In this document: positions 29,172-38,683 of the stretch, piece after piece | Position numbering within the stretch: position 1 is the first letter of the stretch | Layout of the letters: every line of letters starts with the position of its first letter | Assembly (NCBI RefSeq): GCF_003144535.1 | Contig: NZ_PHFJ01000014.1 | Span: 62,001 to 126,000 of the forward strand | Direction of reading: 5' to 3' | DNA length: 64,000 nt | Source: Proteus penneri | GTDB taxonomy: Bacteria; Pseudomonadota; Gammaproteobacteria; Enterobacterales; Enterobacteriaceae | Position numbers and translations under genes: made by a program | The notes under the pieces: model-generated | What the model was told of the DNA's origin: nothing | Database searches by the model: none | Seen by the model: the letters and a program-made list of their open reading frames with translations, nothing else

Positions 29172-31622
29172 ATGAAAAATTTATGTGAGTTTGATTATCT
29201 ATCCCCGGATAAAGATATTGAATCATTAAAGCGTTCTATTGTTTACAAACTAATGTTTATCGTTGGTACATCGCCCAAATATGCAACACCAACAGATTGG
29301 TTAAATGCAACTTCTTATGCTATCAGAGACCGTTTAGTTGAACGTTGGTTAAAATCGACCAAAGCGGAACTTTCACCGAAAGTAAAACAGGTTTATTACA
29401 TTTCGATGGAGTTTCTTATGGGGCGCTTTTTAACAAACGCCATGCTCTCTTTAGGTGTTTATCACGAAGTCAAAGAAGCATTAAAAGAATTAGGACTTGA
29501 TCTTGAAAAGCAAATCGAACTTGAGCCAGATCCAGGTTTAGGAAATGGTGGTTTAGGTCGTTTAGCTGCTTGCTTTCTTGATTCTTGTGCCACACTAGGT
29601 TATCCCGTTACAGGTTATGGTATTCGTTATGAATACGGCATGTTCCGCCAGCAAATTAAAGATGGCGAACAACATGAAGTTGCGGATAACTGGCTTGAAA
29701 AAGGTAATCCTTGGGAATTCCCTCGTTATGATCTGCAATTTGAAGTCGATTTTGGTGGGCGTTTACAACAAGAAGGTGAGAAAAGTTATTGGGTTGATAC
29801 CTTCAATGTTATAGCACAACCTTATGATTCTATTGTTCCGGGTTATAACACACAAGCGACAGATACTATTCGTTTGTGGTCAGCCAAATCAAATGTTGCA
29901 TTTAACTTAGGTAAATTTAATAAAGGTGAATATCTAGAGGCAACCGAAGCAAAAGATCGCTCTGAAAATATCTCTCGTATTCTCTACCCTGATGATTCAA
30001 CAATGTCAGGTAAAATGTTGCGTTTACAACAAGAATATTTTTTAGTGAGTGCTTCTGTTCAAGATATTTTGCAACGTCATTACCATCTGCATCAACGCTT
30101 TGATAATCTAAAAGATTTTATTGCAATTCATCTGAATGATACTCATCCAGTGCTGGCTATTCCTGAGTTAATGCGTCAATTGATGGATAAGCATGAATTT
30201 AGCTGGGATGAGGCATGGAAGCAAACTATTCAGATATTTTCATATACCAACCATACATTAATGGGTGAAGCATTAGAGACTTGGCCTGTTGAGATGCTAG
30301 GTCGTTCGCTTCCTCGTCATTTACAAATTATTTTCCAAATTAATGATAAATTCTTAAAGCAAGTTAGAGAACAATATCCTAATGATAACGACTTATTACG
30401 TCGTGTTTCTATTATTGATGAAGAAAATGGTCGTAATGTCCGTATGGCATGGTTAGCGGTTATTATTAGTCATCAGGTTAATGGGGTTTCTGAACTTCAT
30501 AGCCAATTAATGGTGCAATCTTTATTTGCTGATTTTGCGACGATCTATCCTAAGAAATTTTGCAATATAACTAATGGGATCACACCACGTCGTTGGTTGG
30601 CATTAGCAAACCCTTCTCTCTCTAAAACAATTGATAGCCATATTGGTACAAATTGGCGAACAAATTTAGAGCAATTGGGTGAATTAATGCCATTGATAAA
30701 AGATAAAAATTTCTTGCACCAATTAAAAGATTCAAAAAGTATCAATAAACAAAGTTTTGCTCTGCTCATTAAGGATGAGTTAAATATTGATATTAATCCT
30801 AATGCACTATTTGATGTGCAAATAAAACGTATTCATGAATATAAGCGTCAACTTCTCAATGTGTTAGGCATTATCACTCGTTATAATCGCATTTTAGAAA
30901 ATCCAGATAAAAACTGGGTGCCTCGCGTATTTATTTTTGGCGGTAAAGCTGCATCAGCTTATTATAACGCGAAGAAAATTATCAATCTTATCAACGATAT
31001 TGCAAGCAAGATTAATAATGACGAGCGTATTAAAAACAAACTAAAAGTGATCTTTATTCCTAATTACGGCGTAAGTTTAGCGCAACATATTATCCCAGCG
31101 GCAGATTTATCTGAACAAATATCATTAGCAGGAACAGAAGCTTCTGGTACAGGAAATATGAAGCTAGCCCTAAATGGTGCATTAACCATCGGCACACTTG
31201 ATGGTGCTAATATTGAAATTGGTGAACATATTGGTTTTGATAATATGTTTATCTTTGGCCACAATGCACAAGAAGTGGCAGAGTTAAGACAGCGTTATTC
31301 CCCTCGTCGCTATTACGATGAAGATATTGAGTTACATACTGCGCTTAATCAAATAGCTAATGGTTTCTTTAATCCAACTTATCCTGATAAGTACAAATCA
31401 ATTTTCGATAGCTTAATTGAATTTGGCGATCATTATCAGGTATTAGCCGATTATCGTAGCTATGTTGATACTCAAGATAGTGTTGATCTTCTCTATCAAG
31501 ATGAAGAGGCTTGGTTGAAAAAATCGGCGTTAACTATCTGTCAGATGGGCTATTTTTCTGCGGATCGTGCGGTAACAGAATATATGCAACGAATTTGGAA
31601 AGCTTCTGCGATTACATTGTAA
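29172..31622 (+). CDS. glgP: Glycogen phosphorylase
   Basis: This 816-residue GT35 PLP enzyme phosphorolyses glycogen to glucose-1-phosphate. Conserved blocks are [48 protein letters not shown], and the PLP-lysine region [21 protein letters not shown] near residue 660. It is the last gene of glgBXCAP, 44 bp after glgA. A weak hairpin (AGTAAC at about 31652, GTTACT at about 31675) may end the operon. Confidence 0.95.
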   Translation: MKNLCEFDYLSPDKDIESLKRSIVYKLMFIVGTSPKYATPTDWLNATSYAIRDRLVERWLKSTKAELSPKVKQVYYISMEFLMGRFLTNAMLSLGVYHEVKEALKELGLDLEKQIELEPDPGLGNGGLGRLAACFLDSCATLGYPVTGYGIRYEYGMFRQQIKDGEQHEVADNWLEKGNPWEFPRYDLQFEVDFGGRLQQEGEKSYWVDTFNVIAQPYDSIVPGYNTQATDTIRLWSAKSNVAFNLGKFNKGEYLEATEAKDRSENISRILYPDDSTMSGKMLRLQQEYFLVSASVQDILQRHYHLHQRFDNLKDFIAIHLNDTHPVLAIPELMRQLMDKHEFSWDEAWKQTIQIFSYTNHTLMGEALETWPVEMLGRSLPRHLQIIFQINDKFLKQVREQYPNDNDLLRRVSIIDEENGRNVRMAWLAVIISHQVNGVSELHSQLMVQSLFADFATIYPKKFCNITNGITPRRWLALANPSLSKTIDSHIGTNWRTNLEQLGELMPLIKDKNFLHQLKDSKSINKQSFALLIKDELNIDINPNALFDVQIKRIHEYKRQLLNVLGIITRYNRILENPDKNWVPRVFIFGGKAASAYYNAKKIINLINDIASKINNDERIKNKLKVIFIPNYGVSLAQHIIPAADLSEQISLAGTEASGTGNMKLALNGALTIGTLDGANIEIGEHIGFDNMFIFGHNAQEVAELRQRYSPRRYYDEDIELHTALNQIANGFFNPTYPDKYKSIFDSLIEFGDHYQVLADYRSYVDTQDSVDLLYQDEEAWLKKSALTICQMGYFSADRAVTEYMQRIWKASAITL

Positions 31623-31859
31623 AAACTAAGCTAAATTTCTAAGGGTAGAACAGTAACTGCGCTTTATTGCTCGGTTACTATTTTGGAACATTCAAAACAC
31701 ATTTTTATACGGTAAGCGCAACGTCTTACAGTTTCTAAAATAGATTCAAAAAGAGATATTATATCTTCACTTCTTTTTTATTAAGAAAATTTGTTTTATT
31801 TATGAAATATTTTATTATTTTTTCTGTCAAAATTTCTTTTAATAAAAAAAGGAGTTTTT

Positions 31860-32612
31860 ATGAAAAGTATTTCAAATATCTTTGCAATTAAAAGACAAAA
31901 TGCAGAAAATGTTTTTAATAACGATAATTTAAAAGGTTATGTAAAACTTTTAAATAATATTAAAGATATTAAAAACACCCCTTTAATAGACATTCCTAGT
32001 GGTTGTAATGGAAAGAAAGTTAGTGTAAATATTACAGAAATTAGTCGCGCCTTACTATCAAAAATACTAAAAACTTATACACCTACAGAAATATCTTCTT
32101 ACAGAGTTAGTAAAGAAAACAAAGAAAAATCAATAAAACTATTAAATAAAGCTTATGAAAAAATAGATAAAGATATATCAGGCTGGTGGAAAGATGAAAA
32201 AAAAATTCTTCCTTCTTCTATAATTAATCGGACTATTGATAATTTATATAAAAGAGATAAAGTTATTATAAACAAAGAGACTAAACAAATTTTATTTTTT
32301 TTAATCTCTAAAAAATTTAATCTAAATTTAGATGAGAATGCTGCGCAAAGTACAATGATCCAACATTTACAAGATATCCCTGAAGTCGTAAAAGCAATAG
32401 ATGAATTGGGGAGCTCTGAGAATTCATATTTAAAATATGAAAATTATTGTTTAATAACTGAATATATTTATAATTTCTTATCAGAAAATAAAGTTGATTT
32501 TTCTAAAATAAAAGAAGCAGTTAAAGAAATAGCTGAACGAACATTGGTTACTCCTAAAGATGAATTAACTCAACCTTCTCCTTATTATAAACATACTCTT
32601 GCTTTTTTGTGA
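31860..32612 (+). CDS. AT-rich orphan gene of unknown function
   Basis: This is a 250-residue lysine-, asparagine- and isoleucine-rich protein that I do not recognise. It has a strong ribosome-binding site (AGGAG six bases ahead) and no signal peptide or TM segment. Several short helical segments are likely (KEKSIKLLNKAYEKIDKDI; DFSKIKEAVKEIAERTL). Base composition is clearly lower in GC than glgP upstream. Its insertion next to a dehydratase gene that has lost its 5' part suggests foreign origin. It could be a secreted effector or a remnant of a mobile island, but nothing in the sequence proves either. Confidence 0.6.
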   Translation: MKSISNIFAIKRQNAENVFNNDNLKGYVKLLNNIKDIKNTPLIDIPSGCNGKKVSVNITEISRALLSKILKTYTPTEISSYRVSKENKEKSIKLLNKAYEKIDKDISGWWKDEKKILPSSIINRTIDNLYKRDKVIINKETKQILFFLISKKFNLNLDENAAQSTMIQHLQDIPEVVKAIDELGSSENSYLKYENYCLITEYIYNFLSENKVDFSKIKEAVKEIAERTLVTPKDELTQPSPYYKHTLAFL

Positions 32613-32725
32613 AAAAACAAACTATTAATCTAATACTAGATATTATGTATAATTGGATGTACGTTTTATCTACTTTAAAAGCACAATGGCCCCACATCTT
32701 ACACTACAAAATATTGAAACCCTTG

Positions 32726-32974
32726 CTAGGCAATTATACTTTTGAGATCATTCGTAACAATGTGAACGATATTTTAACCGTGACAGATGAAGAATTAATT
32801 TCGGCTATGCAGTTCTATGCCTAGCGAATGAAAATAATTGTAGAGCCAACGGGGTGTTTAAGTTTGGCGGCAGCTCGTCAATTTGGTGATAAATTAAAAG
32901 GAAAGAAAATAGGCATTATTATTAGTGGTGGTAATGTCGATATTGCGCAATATGGTCGTTTTTTAGCACAATAA
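32726..32974 (+). pseudogene. 3' remnant of a PLP-dependent threonine/serine dehydratase gene
   Basis: The frame reads LGNYTFEIIRNNVNDILTV, DEELISAMQFYA, an in-frame TAG (32822-32824), then RMKIIVEPTGCLSLAAARQF and GKKIGIIISGGNVDIAQYGR to TAA 32974. This is the C-terminal quarter of the serine racemase/threo-3-hydroxyaspartate dehydratase family, where the stop replaces the E of an AER-like sequence. The PLP-lysine domain is absent. Upstream of 32726 the similarity ends abruptly, beside the orphan AT-rich gene, which probably marks an insertion or deletion boundary. Confidence 0.75.
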
Positions 32975-32998
32975 AAAGATATTATTAACAATTAAAAA

Positions 32999-33028
32999 AA
33001 GCAGTATGGATTGTTTTTCATACTGCTT
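32999..33028. terminator. Hairpin between the dehydratase remnant and dapA-like gene
   Basis: AAGCAGTATG (32999-33008) pairs with CATACTGCTT (33019-33028), with A/T runs on both sides, so it could act in either direction. It lies 60 bp past the stop of the minus-strand catabolic operon. Confidence 0.65.
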
Positions 33029-33089
33029 AAAATCATAAATATATTGCCATTCAATTAAGATAACGAAGGTGTTTTTTGCTTAGTCTTTT

Positions 33090-34001
33090 TTAATTAAGTG
33101 AAAAAGTGATCCCCGCGTCTTTACACAATTGCGTTAAATTCTCTTTTAATTTTTGATTTTCTTCAGGCAATAAATCGAGCTGTGGCAAACGCATATGACC
33201 GCCATCTAAACCACGCATAGTTAATGCTGATTTAAATATTGCCATATTCGCGCCAGACTTAAGTGCATCACTAAATTTCACACAAAATTGTTGCCAGTGT
33301 TTTGATTTTTGATGATCACCTGCAATATAGGCTTTATACATATTCACAAATGGCTCAGGGAATACACATGCACAACCTGAAACCGTACCGTCACAGCCTG
33401 CATCTAATAAACCTAAGAATAATTTATCGTAGCCATGAAGGACTGAAAAACCGTCTGCAATCGCAAGATAACTTAATGTTGTATTGTTATCAGCAAAACT
33501 GTATTTAATACCAATTACATTTTTACACTGTTGTTGTACTTTTGCCGCTAATTCTGGCTTGATATTATTTGCGGCACATTGTGGAATATTATACAAATAA
33601 ACAGGAAAATCATCTGGTACGCTATTTGCCACTGTCACAAAATAGTTTTCTAATTCTCTATCTGTCGCACCAAAAAATTGTGGCGTCACCACACCAATAC
33701 CATCGGCACCAATTTCAACGGCATGTTTCGCTAATTCAATGGTTTCGATTAATGTCATTGCGCCAACATGAATAAAGACCGGTAAACGCTTATTCACTGT
33801 TTCAACAACGGTTTTCGCAACATTTTTACGTTCTAATGCAGATAAACGCAACATTTCCCCTGTTGTACCACAAGGATAAAGGCAATCAACGCCTTTGGTG
33901 ACTAGCATGTCAGTTAATGCAGATAATGCTTTAATATCGACTTGATCATTTGAATCAAACGGAGTAACCATTGCCACTGTAACGCCAAATAATTTTTTCA
34001 T
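33090..34001 (-). CDS. DapA/NanA-family class I aldolase or dehydratase
   Basis: This 303-residue TIM barrel of the dihydrodipicolinate synthase superfamily shows the active-site set. These are CGTTGEMLRLS (about residues 43-53), the tyrosine in VYLYNIPQ (about 138), and the Schiff-base lysine in VIGIKYSFAD (about 166). The altered GTTGEM and the surrounding arginine sites differ from true DapA, so a sugar-acid lyase or dehydratase is more likely than lysine synthesis. It is the last gene of the DeoR-PfkB/TctCBA/DhaKL operon, 18 bp after dhaL. It probably acts on the carbon chain released by that pathway. Confidence 0.8.
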   Translation of the reverse strand: MKKLFGVTVAMVTPFDSNDQVDIKALSALTDMLVTKGVDCLYPCGTTGEMLRLSALERKNVAKTVVETVNKRLPVFIHVGAMTLIETIELAKHAVEIGADGIGVVTPQFFGATDRELENYFVTVANSVPDDFPVYLYNIPQCAANNIKPELAAKVQQQCKNVIGIKYSFADNNTTLSYLAIADGFSVLHGYDKLFLGLLDAGCDGTVSGCACVFPEPFVNMYKAYIAGDHQKSKHWQQFCVKFSDALKSGANMAIFKSALTMRGLDGGHMRLPQLDLLPEENQKLKENLTQLCKDAGITFSLN

Positions 34002-34019
34002 ATTAAGACCTTTATTAAA

Positions 34020-34622
34020 TCAGATTGCTTCAACAATAACTTTAATTGCCAACATGCCAGGATCATCTAAACCAATAGATTTTTCTGGAAACATACGCGC
34101 TCGACCTAATAAATTAGGTTTTTGACGAAATTCAGTAAGTGTACTTTCGACGCTTTGTAAGGCCGCTACTTTTAGATCATCGATAGCTAATGGTTTCAGT
34201 GCTTCAGATAAATGGTAAAGAATATCGAGTACGGATTTTTGTCCTAATTCCCCTTTTCCTCTCGCCATCATACTTTGATATGCAACGGTTAATAGTGGTG
34301 AAATGTCGGAAGACGATATTTCTTTAATTTGGTTTTCTTTGCAGTATTTTGCCATTGCCATAAAAGCGGTTGCTTGCAATGTGCCAAAAGAAGATGCACA
34401 AGCTTTTTGTAATGATTTACTGCATTGAAAAAGTGCTTTGCTTAGATCATCAGGCCAATCTTGTGAATCGTCTGCAATTTGTCGCCAGCCTTTTTGCATG
34501 GTGATCCCCAAATCTCCATCACCTAGGCGACTATCGGCTTCACACAACATTGGTTGAAATTTTTCGCAAGCGATAGCGATTCGGTTCACCGCTTGTTTGA
34601 GCATTTCAAGCGTAATAGTCAT
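34020..34622 (-). CDS. DhaL-like subunit of a dihydroxyacetone-type kinase
   Basis: This 200-residue helical nucleotide-binding subunit carries the DhaL metal motif DSRLGDGDLGITMQKGW (about residues 26-42), where the aspartates hold Mg-ADP/ATP. A Gly/Ala-rich helix with SSFGTLQATAF follows. It works with DhaK to phosphorylate triose- or tetrose-type ketoses. Start 34622 follows GGAGGG and lies two bases past the dhaK stop, so the two genes are translationally coupled. No DhaM (PTS) subunit is present, which suggests an ATP-dependent kinase of the DerK/LerK kind. Confidence 0.83.
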   Translation of the reverse strand: MTITLEMLKQAVNRIAIACEKFQPMLCEADSRLGDGDLGITMQKGWRQIADDSQDWPDDLSKALFQCSKSLQKACASSFGTLQATAFMAMAKYCKENQIKEISSSDISPLLTVAYQSMMARGKGELGQKSVLDILYHLSEALKPLAIDDLKVAALQSVESTLTEFRQKPNLLGRARMFPEKSIGLDDPGMLAIKVIVEAI

Positions 34623-34624
34623 CG

Positions 34625-35620
34625 CTATACCCTCCAAAATGCACAATGAGCTGGTGCATTCATCAAAATTTCTAGCTCATCATCTAATTTGCACAACGTT
34701 AAGCTTGCTCCCGTCATTTCCATAGAAGTGGCATAACGGCCAACTAATGGATGCACAATTGTTGCACCCGCTTGATCAATCAGCTGTGCAATTTTGTTGT
34801 ACAAAATATAAAGTTCTTCTAATGGTGTAGCGCCTAAAGAGTTAACTAATACAGAGACTTTATCACCAGTTTTTAATGATAATTCTGTTTGTAAGCGCTC
34901 AAACATCTCTTGTGCAATATCATCTGCACTGCGTAATTTATCACGCCAAATTCCCGGTTCGCCATGAATACCCATACCCATTTCCATTTCATCTTCACCA
35001 ATTTCAAAAGTAGGATGCCCTACTGCGGGTAAGGTGCAAGATGTCAACGCACAACCAATAGTTCGGGTGTTTTCCATGGCTTTTTGAGCAATACGCGTGA
35101 CTTCATCAAGTGTTGCCCCTTCTTCAGCTTTGGCGCCCGCCATTTTAAAACCATAAATCATCCCAGCAACACCACGGCGTTTGTGCGCTTCTTCTGGCTT
35201 TGCAGAAGCGACATCGTCAGTAGCTAAAACAGTTGTACAACGAATGTCATCTTCAAAATCAACCGTTTCAGTTGCCATATCAAAATTCATAATATCGCCA
35301 CCATAATTGCCATAAAGTAGCAATACACCTAAGCCACTATTGGCTTCACGAATAGCATCTGCCATTAAATCGGCGGAAGGTGAAGCAAAAACATCTCCCA
35401 CAGCAGCTGCATCTAATAAGCCTTTACCGACATATCCGGTGAATACTGGCAAATGACCAGAACCTCCGCCTGTTACAATACCCACTTTCGGCTTATCTGT
35501 TTTTTTTGAACGAGTAATCAATCTTGGCTGTGGTTGACGATAAATATCACTATGAGCAAGGCATAAACCTGCTAATGTTTCATCGACATAATTTTCTGGT
35601 TTATTTAATATTTTCTTCAT
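34625..35620 (-). CDS. DhaK-like substrate-binding kinase subunit
   Basis: This 331-residue DhaK domain protein has the N-terminal VGIVTGGGSGHLPVFTGYVG and the substrate-binding histidine in GMGIHGEPGIWRDKL (about residue 217), which forms a covalent hemiaminal with ketoses in the family. The neighbours are DhaL, a DapA-like enzyme and a TctCBA importer. The natural substrate is thus likely a small keto-sugar or keto-acid derivative rather than dihydroxyacetone of glycerol fermentation. GGGTG precedes the ATG. Substrate assignment is inference. Confidence 0.83.
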   Translation of the reverse strand: MKKILNKPENYVDETLAGLCLAHSDIYRQPQPRLITRSKKTDKPKVGIVTGGGSGHLPVFTGYVGKGLLDAAAVGDVFASPSADLMADAIREANSGLGVLLLYGNYGGDIMNFDMATETVDFEDDIRCTTVLATDDVASAKPEEAHKRRGVAGMIYGFKMAGAKAEEGATLDEVTRIAQKAMENTRTIGCALTSCTLPAVGHPTFEIGEDEMEMGMGIHGEPGIWRDKLRSADDIAQEMFERLQTELSLKTGDKVSVLVNSLGATPLEELYILYNKIAQLIDQAGATIVHPLVGRYATSMEMTGASLTLCKLDDELEILMNAPAHCAFWRV

Positions 35621-35763
35621 GCGATCACCCGATATTTTTAGTTATCTACTGATTTCTGACATCCTAAATTAATTTTATTTAAGATGAGTTTTCCCTGATG
35701 CTTAAAAAGTATCTCTCTATAAATAAATGCTTATTATTAAATAGTTAATATTAAATAGGTTAT

Positions 35764-37254
35764 TTATTTAGCTTTAAATGCACCTCTAATTTGCATAATA
35801 ACAATAAATAAAAACACACTGGCTAATACCATCGAAATAGGTCTATTAACAAAGTTAATTAAGTCACCATCAGCTTTCATTAATGATGAGAGTAAATTTT
35901 TTTCTAACATTGGTCCTAAGATCATGCCCAAAATAATAGGTGATATGGGGAATTTACGTTCTTGAAGGAAATAACCGATAACACCCATTACTAACATAAC
36001 AATAATAGAAGACATCGTATTTGTGATTGCATATGAACCAACGATACTAAATAGAATGATTGCTGGGTAAATAATCGCATTATCAATAGCAACAATCTTC
36101 TTCAATAAATTGACAACAATAAAAGCAATCGGCAGTAAAACAATATTAGCAATAAAAAAGATAATAAAAACAGCATACAATTTATCGGGATTAAATAAGA
36201 ATAGTGTTGGCCCTGGTTGCATATCTTTCATATACAGTACACCGATAATAATTGCAGCCGCAGAATCACCGGGAATACCGAAGACTAGAGATGGGATCCA
36301 ACTTCCGGCTAAGCTTGCATTATTACTCGCTGAAGCATCAACAATACCTTCCTCAGAGCCATGACCATATTTCTCTGGTTTTTTAGAGAGTTTCTTTGAA
36401 ACGGCATAAGAGATCCATGCTGCAATATCGGCTCCCGCGCCGGGTAAAGCACCAATTAATGTTCCTATTATTCCGCTACGGAAAATACCGCCCTTACGTT
36501 GACGAACAACACTTCCCACACCTTTAAAGATATTGTAAGAGTTATTTTCCACATGCATTTCTGTTAATGTAATTTGTTTTTCTTTCCAACGTTCAACGTA
36601 ATATTTGATAGCACCAGAAATAGCAAATAACCCTATCATTGCCGGAATAAAGCTGACTCCTTGCATTAAAGAAACTTCACCGAAAGTAAAGCGGGCTTGA
36701 CCTGTAAACTCATCATAACCAATGGTGGCTAATGCAATACCAAAAAACAGTGCTAATAAGCTTTTTCGAATATGTGAACCTGAAACAATAGTTGCACAAC
36801 TTAAACCGATTAAAGACAACCACATATATTCGTAAGAGCTAAATTTTAAAGCAAACTCAGCTAAAATGGGTGCTGTTGAGGCTAATATAATCGTGCCAAT
36901 AACACCACCAATCACAGAGCTTGTTAACGACATACCTAATACACGGTTTGTTTTACCCTCTTTAACTAAGGTATGTGCATCATTGGTATAAGCTGCCGAT
37001 GCAGGCGTACCCGGAATATTTAATAAGGCTCCTGGGATATCCCCCGCAAATATAGAAGACGCTCCGACAGAAATCATTAAAGCTAATGCAGGAATGGGAT
37101 CAAGAAAAAAAGTAAATGGCACCATTAATGCGATAGCCATTGTTGATGTTAACCCGGGAATTGCACCAACAAATAAACCAAATAAACAAGCACCAATAAC
37201 GACAAATATTGTTGTGTAATCAATATAAGCAAGTGCGCTAATTAATATATCCAT
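35764..37254 (-). CDS. Tripartite tricarboxylate transporter large permease TctA
   Basis: This 496-residue integral membrane protein has about 11-12 TM segments. It carries the TctA signature GLFVGAIPGLTSTMAIALMVPFTF near the N-terminus and its internal repeat GIIGTLIGALPGAGADIAAW around residues 275-295. TctA is the transport channel of the Na+- or H+-driven TTT systems for carboxylates. It follows tctB by 15 bp within the catabolic operon; 143 bp then separate it from dhaK. Confidence 0.88.
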   Translation of the reverse strand: MDILISALAYIDYTTIFVVIGACLFGLFVGAIPGLTSTMAIALMVPFTFFLDPIPALALMISVGASSIFAGDIPGALLNIPGTPASAAYTNDAHTLVKEGKTNRVLGMSLTSSVIGGVIGTIILASTAPILAEFALKFSSYEYMWLSLIGLSCATIVSGSHIRKSLLALFFGIALATIGYDEFTGQARFTFGEVSLMQGVSFIPAMIGLFAISGAIKYYVERWKEKQITLTEMHVENNSYNIFKGVGSVVRQRKGGIFRSGIIGTLIGALPGAGADIAAWISYAVSKKLSKKPEKYGHGSEEGIVDASASNNASLAGSWIPSLVFGIPGDSAAAIIIGVLYMKDMQPGPTLFLFNPDKLYAVFIIFFIANIVLLPIAFIVVNLLKKIVAIDNAIIYPAIILFSIVGSYAITNTMSSIIVMLVMGVIGYFLQERKFPISPIILGMILGPMLEKNLLSSLMKADGDLINFVNRPISMVLASVFLFIVIMQIRGAFKAK

Positions 37255-37269
37255 ACTGTTGTTCTCTAT

Positions 37270-37707
37270 TTATGAAAATAGCTGAGGTAGCGGTACTAAC
37301 AGTACAGCGGTAAATAAGTAATACACTCCTAACACTACACTGGCTGAAATAATAAAACTATATATAGGTTTTGTTGTTGCATATTTCATCATTAGTGGTG
37401 CTGTAATAATTAACCCAGTTAAAATAAATCCTAAATAATCAGATGCAAGCACATAAAAAAGAATAATGCCAATAATGAATAACACAAACTTTATTTCATG
37501 CCACGTTACTAATGGAATATCACTTTCTTGATTGCGTGAAAATATATCTATTAATGAAAATATAATCATGCCACCGCCAATAATAGAAGGCATAAATGCG
37601 GCACCATATTCACTAAAATCACCTAATGAATACGCACTATAAACAATAAGAAATAAACCAAAGCAACAAAATATGAGCGATAGAATATGACGATTTAGCA
37701 TAGGCAT
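37270..37707 (-). CDS. Tripartite tricarboxylate transporter small subunit TctB
   Basis: This 145-residue protein has four predicted TM helices, the size and plan of TctB. The sequence MPMLNRHILSLIFCCFGLFL opens the first helix. It has no recognisable Shine-Dalgarno sequence; an intercistronic hairpin with a T run ends directly at its start codon, so its output is probably reduced relative to TctC. It lies between tctC and tctA. Confidence 0.8.
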   Translation of the reverse strand: MPMLNRHILSLIFCCFGLFLIVYSAYSLGDFSEYGAAFMPSIIGGGMIIFSLIDIFSRNQESDIPLVTWHEIKFVLFIIGIILFYVLASDYLGFILTGLIITAPLMMKYATTKPIYSFIISASVVLGVYYLFTAVLLVPLPQLFS

Positions 37708-37731
37708 AAAAACGGCTGTTGTTCAGCCGTT
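37708..37731 (-). terminator. Intercistronic hairpin between tctC and tctB
   Basis: AACGGCTG (37711-37718) pairs with CAGCCGTT (37724-37731). On the minus strand the stem is followed by TTTTT and then the tctB start codon. As a partial terminator or 3' stabiliser it would give more solute-binding protein than membrane subunits, a common pattern in binding-protein transporters. Confidence 0.65.
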
Positions 37732-37738
37732 TCCTCAG

Positions 37739-38683
37739 TTATTTCTTTATAATTTCGCCAAACTTTTTATCTTCATTGGCCATAAATTGAGTGGCATCAT
37801 CGCCATATAGTTCAATAACTTCAAATCCTTGTTTATTTGCAAACTCGGCTAATTCACCAGAGGCATACACTTTTTTCATTGCAGCAGTAAGTTTGTCTTG
37901 TACTTCTTTATCTAACCCTTTAGGTGCAACTAACATATTCCATGCTTGTAAATCCCAATTATAAGGTGTGGCTTCTTTAAATAATGGGACATCAGGATAA
38001 AAAGCGGATTTCTCATCGGACATAATGGCCATATGTTTTACTAATCCCGCTTTTACCATACTGTCGGCTTCACCTAATGAAGATGTCACTATATCAACAC
38101 CCCCTGATGCTAATTCTTGTAATGCCGCACTCGCACCTTGAGAAGGAATAAAGCGAATAGCATTATCGGGTAATCCAGCTGCACGCAACATACCAATAGT
38201 ATTCAAATGCCAGATTGAATTTAAACCACTACCGGAAGCTTTTAATTTACCCGGATTGGCTTTCGCGTAATCAATAATTTCCTGTGCATTTTTAAATGGC
38301 GAAGATTTCCCAACTTGTAATCCACCATAAATAACAGCAAGACGCGTAATCGGTGTGTAATCTTGATACGTTAAATTAGTCATCCCTTGATGATGCATCA
38401 TGGTAATTTCAACCGTTGCAATTCCTAATGTGTAGCCATCAGGTTTTGCATTTTTAATGGCATCATGACCTACAACACCACTGCCACCTGTTTTATTAAC
38501 CACATTAACAGTGACGCCCAACTCTTCTTGTAGCCCTTTTGCTGCTAAACGTGCAACCGTATCGGTATTACCGCCCGCAGCCCAAGGAACAACAATAGTA
38601 ATCGGTTTTTCAGGATATTGAGCGAAAGCCGGAAGTGTAAAAATGGAACTGCATAGGGTAAATGCCAGAAGTGTTTTTTTCAT
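37739..38683 (-). CDS. TctC/Bug-family periplasmic solute-binding protein
   Basis: This 314-residue exported protein has a signal peptide MKKTLLAFTLCSSIFTLPAFA. It is followed by the Bug-family opening YPEKPITIVVPWAAGGNTDTVARL and the ligand loop VNKTGGSGVVGHDAIKNAKPDGYTLG. Bug proteins deliver carboxylates or similar ligands to TctAB. Start 38683 is preferred to an upstream GTG because AAAAGG is well placed; its ATG overlaps the stop of the upstream kinase-regulator gene by one base. A strong hairpin follows the gene. Confidence 0.87.
   Translation of the reverse strand: MKKTLLAFTLCSSIFTLPAFAQYPEKPITIVVPWAAGGNTDTVARLAAKGLQEELGVTVNVVNKTGGSGVVGHDAIKNAKPDGYTLGIATVEITMMHHQGMTNLTYQDYTPITRLAVIYGGLQVGKSSPFKNAQEIIDYAKANPGKLKASGSGLNSIWHLNTIGMLRAAGLPDNAIRFIPSQGASAALQELASGGVDIVTSSLGEADSMVKAGLVKHMAIMSDEKSAFYPDVPLFKEATPYNWDLQAWNMLVAPKGLDKEVQDKLTAAMKKVYASGELAEFANKQGFEVIELYGDDATQFMANEDKKFGEIIKK

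Noticed and set aside
22072-31622. Several antisense frames of 60-95 codons inside the glg genes
   Set aside because: All lie opposite highly conserved coding sequence without ribosome-binding sites; they are by-products of codon use.
31860-32612. Type III secretion effector identity for the orphan gene
   Set aside because: Composition and an N-terminal SISNIF-like start are suggestive only; no effector family, chaperone gene or secretion genes are nearby.
32609-32824. 71-codon frame read as a separate gene
   Set aside because: Its C-terminal part (LGNYTFEIIRNNVNDILTV) is clearly the in-frame remnant of a dehydratase that continues past the TAG, so it is treated as pseudogene.
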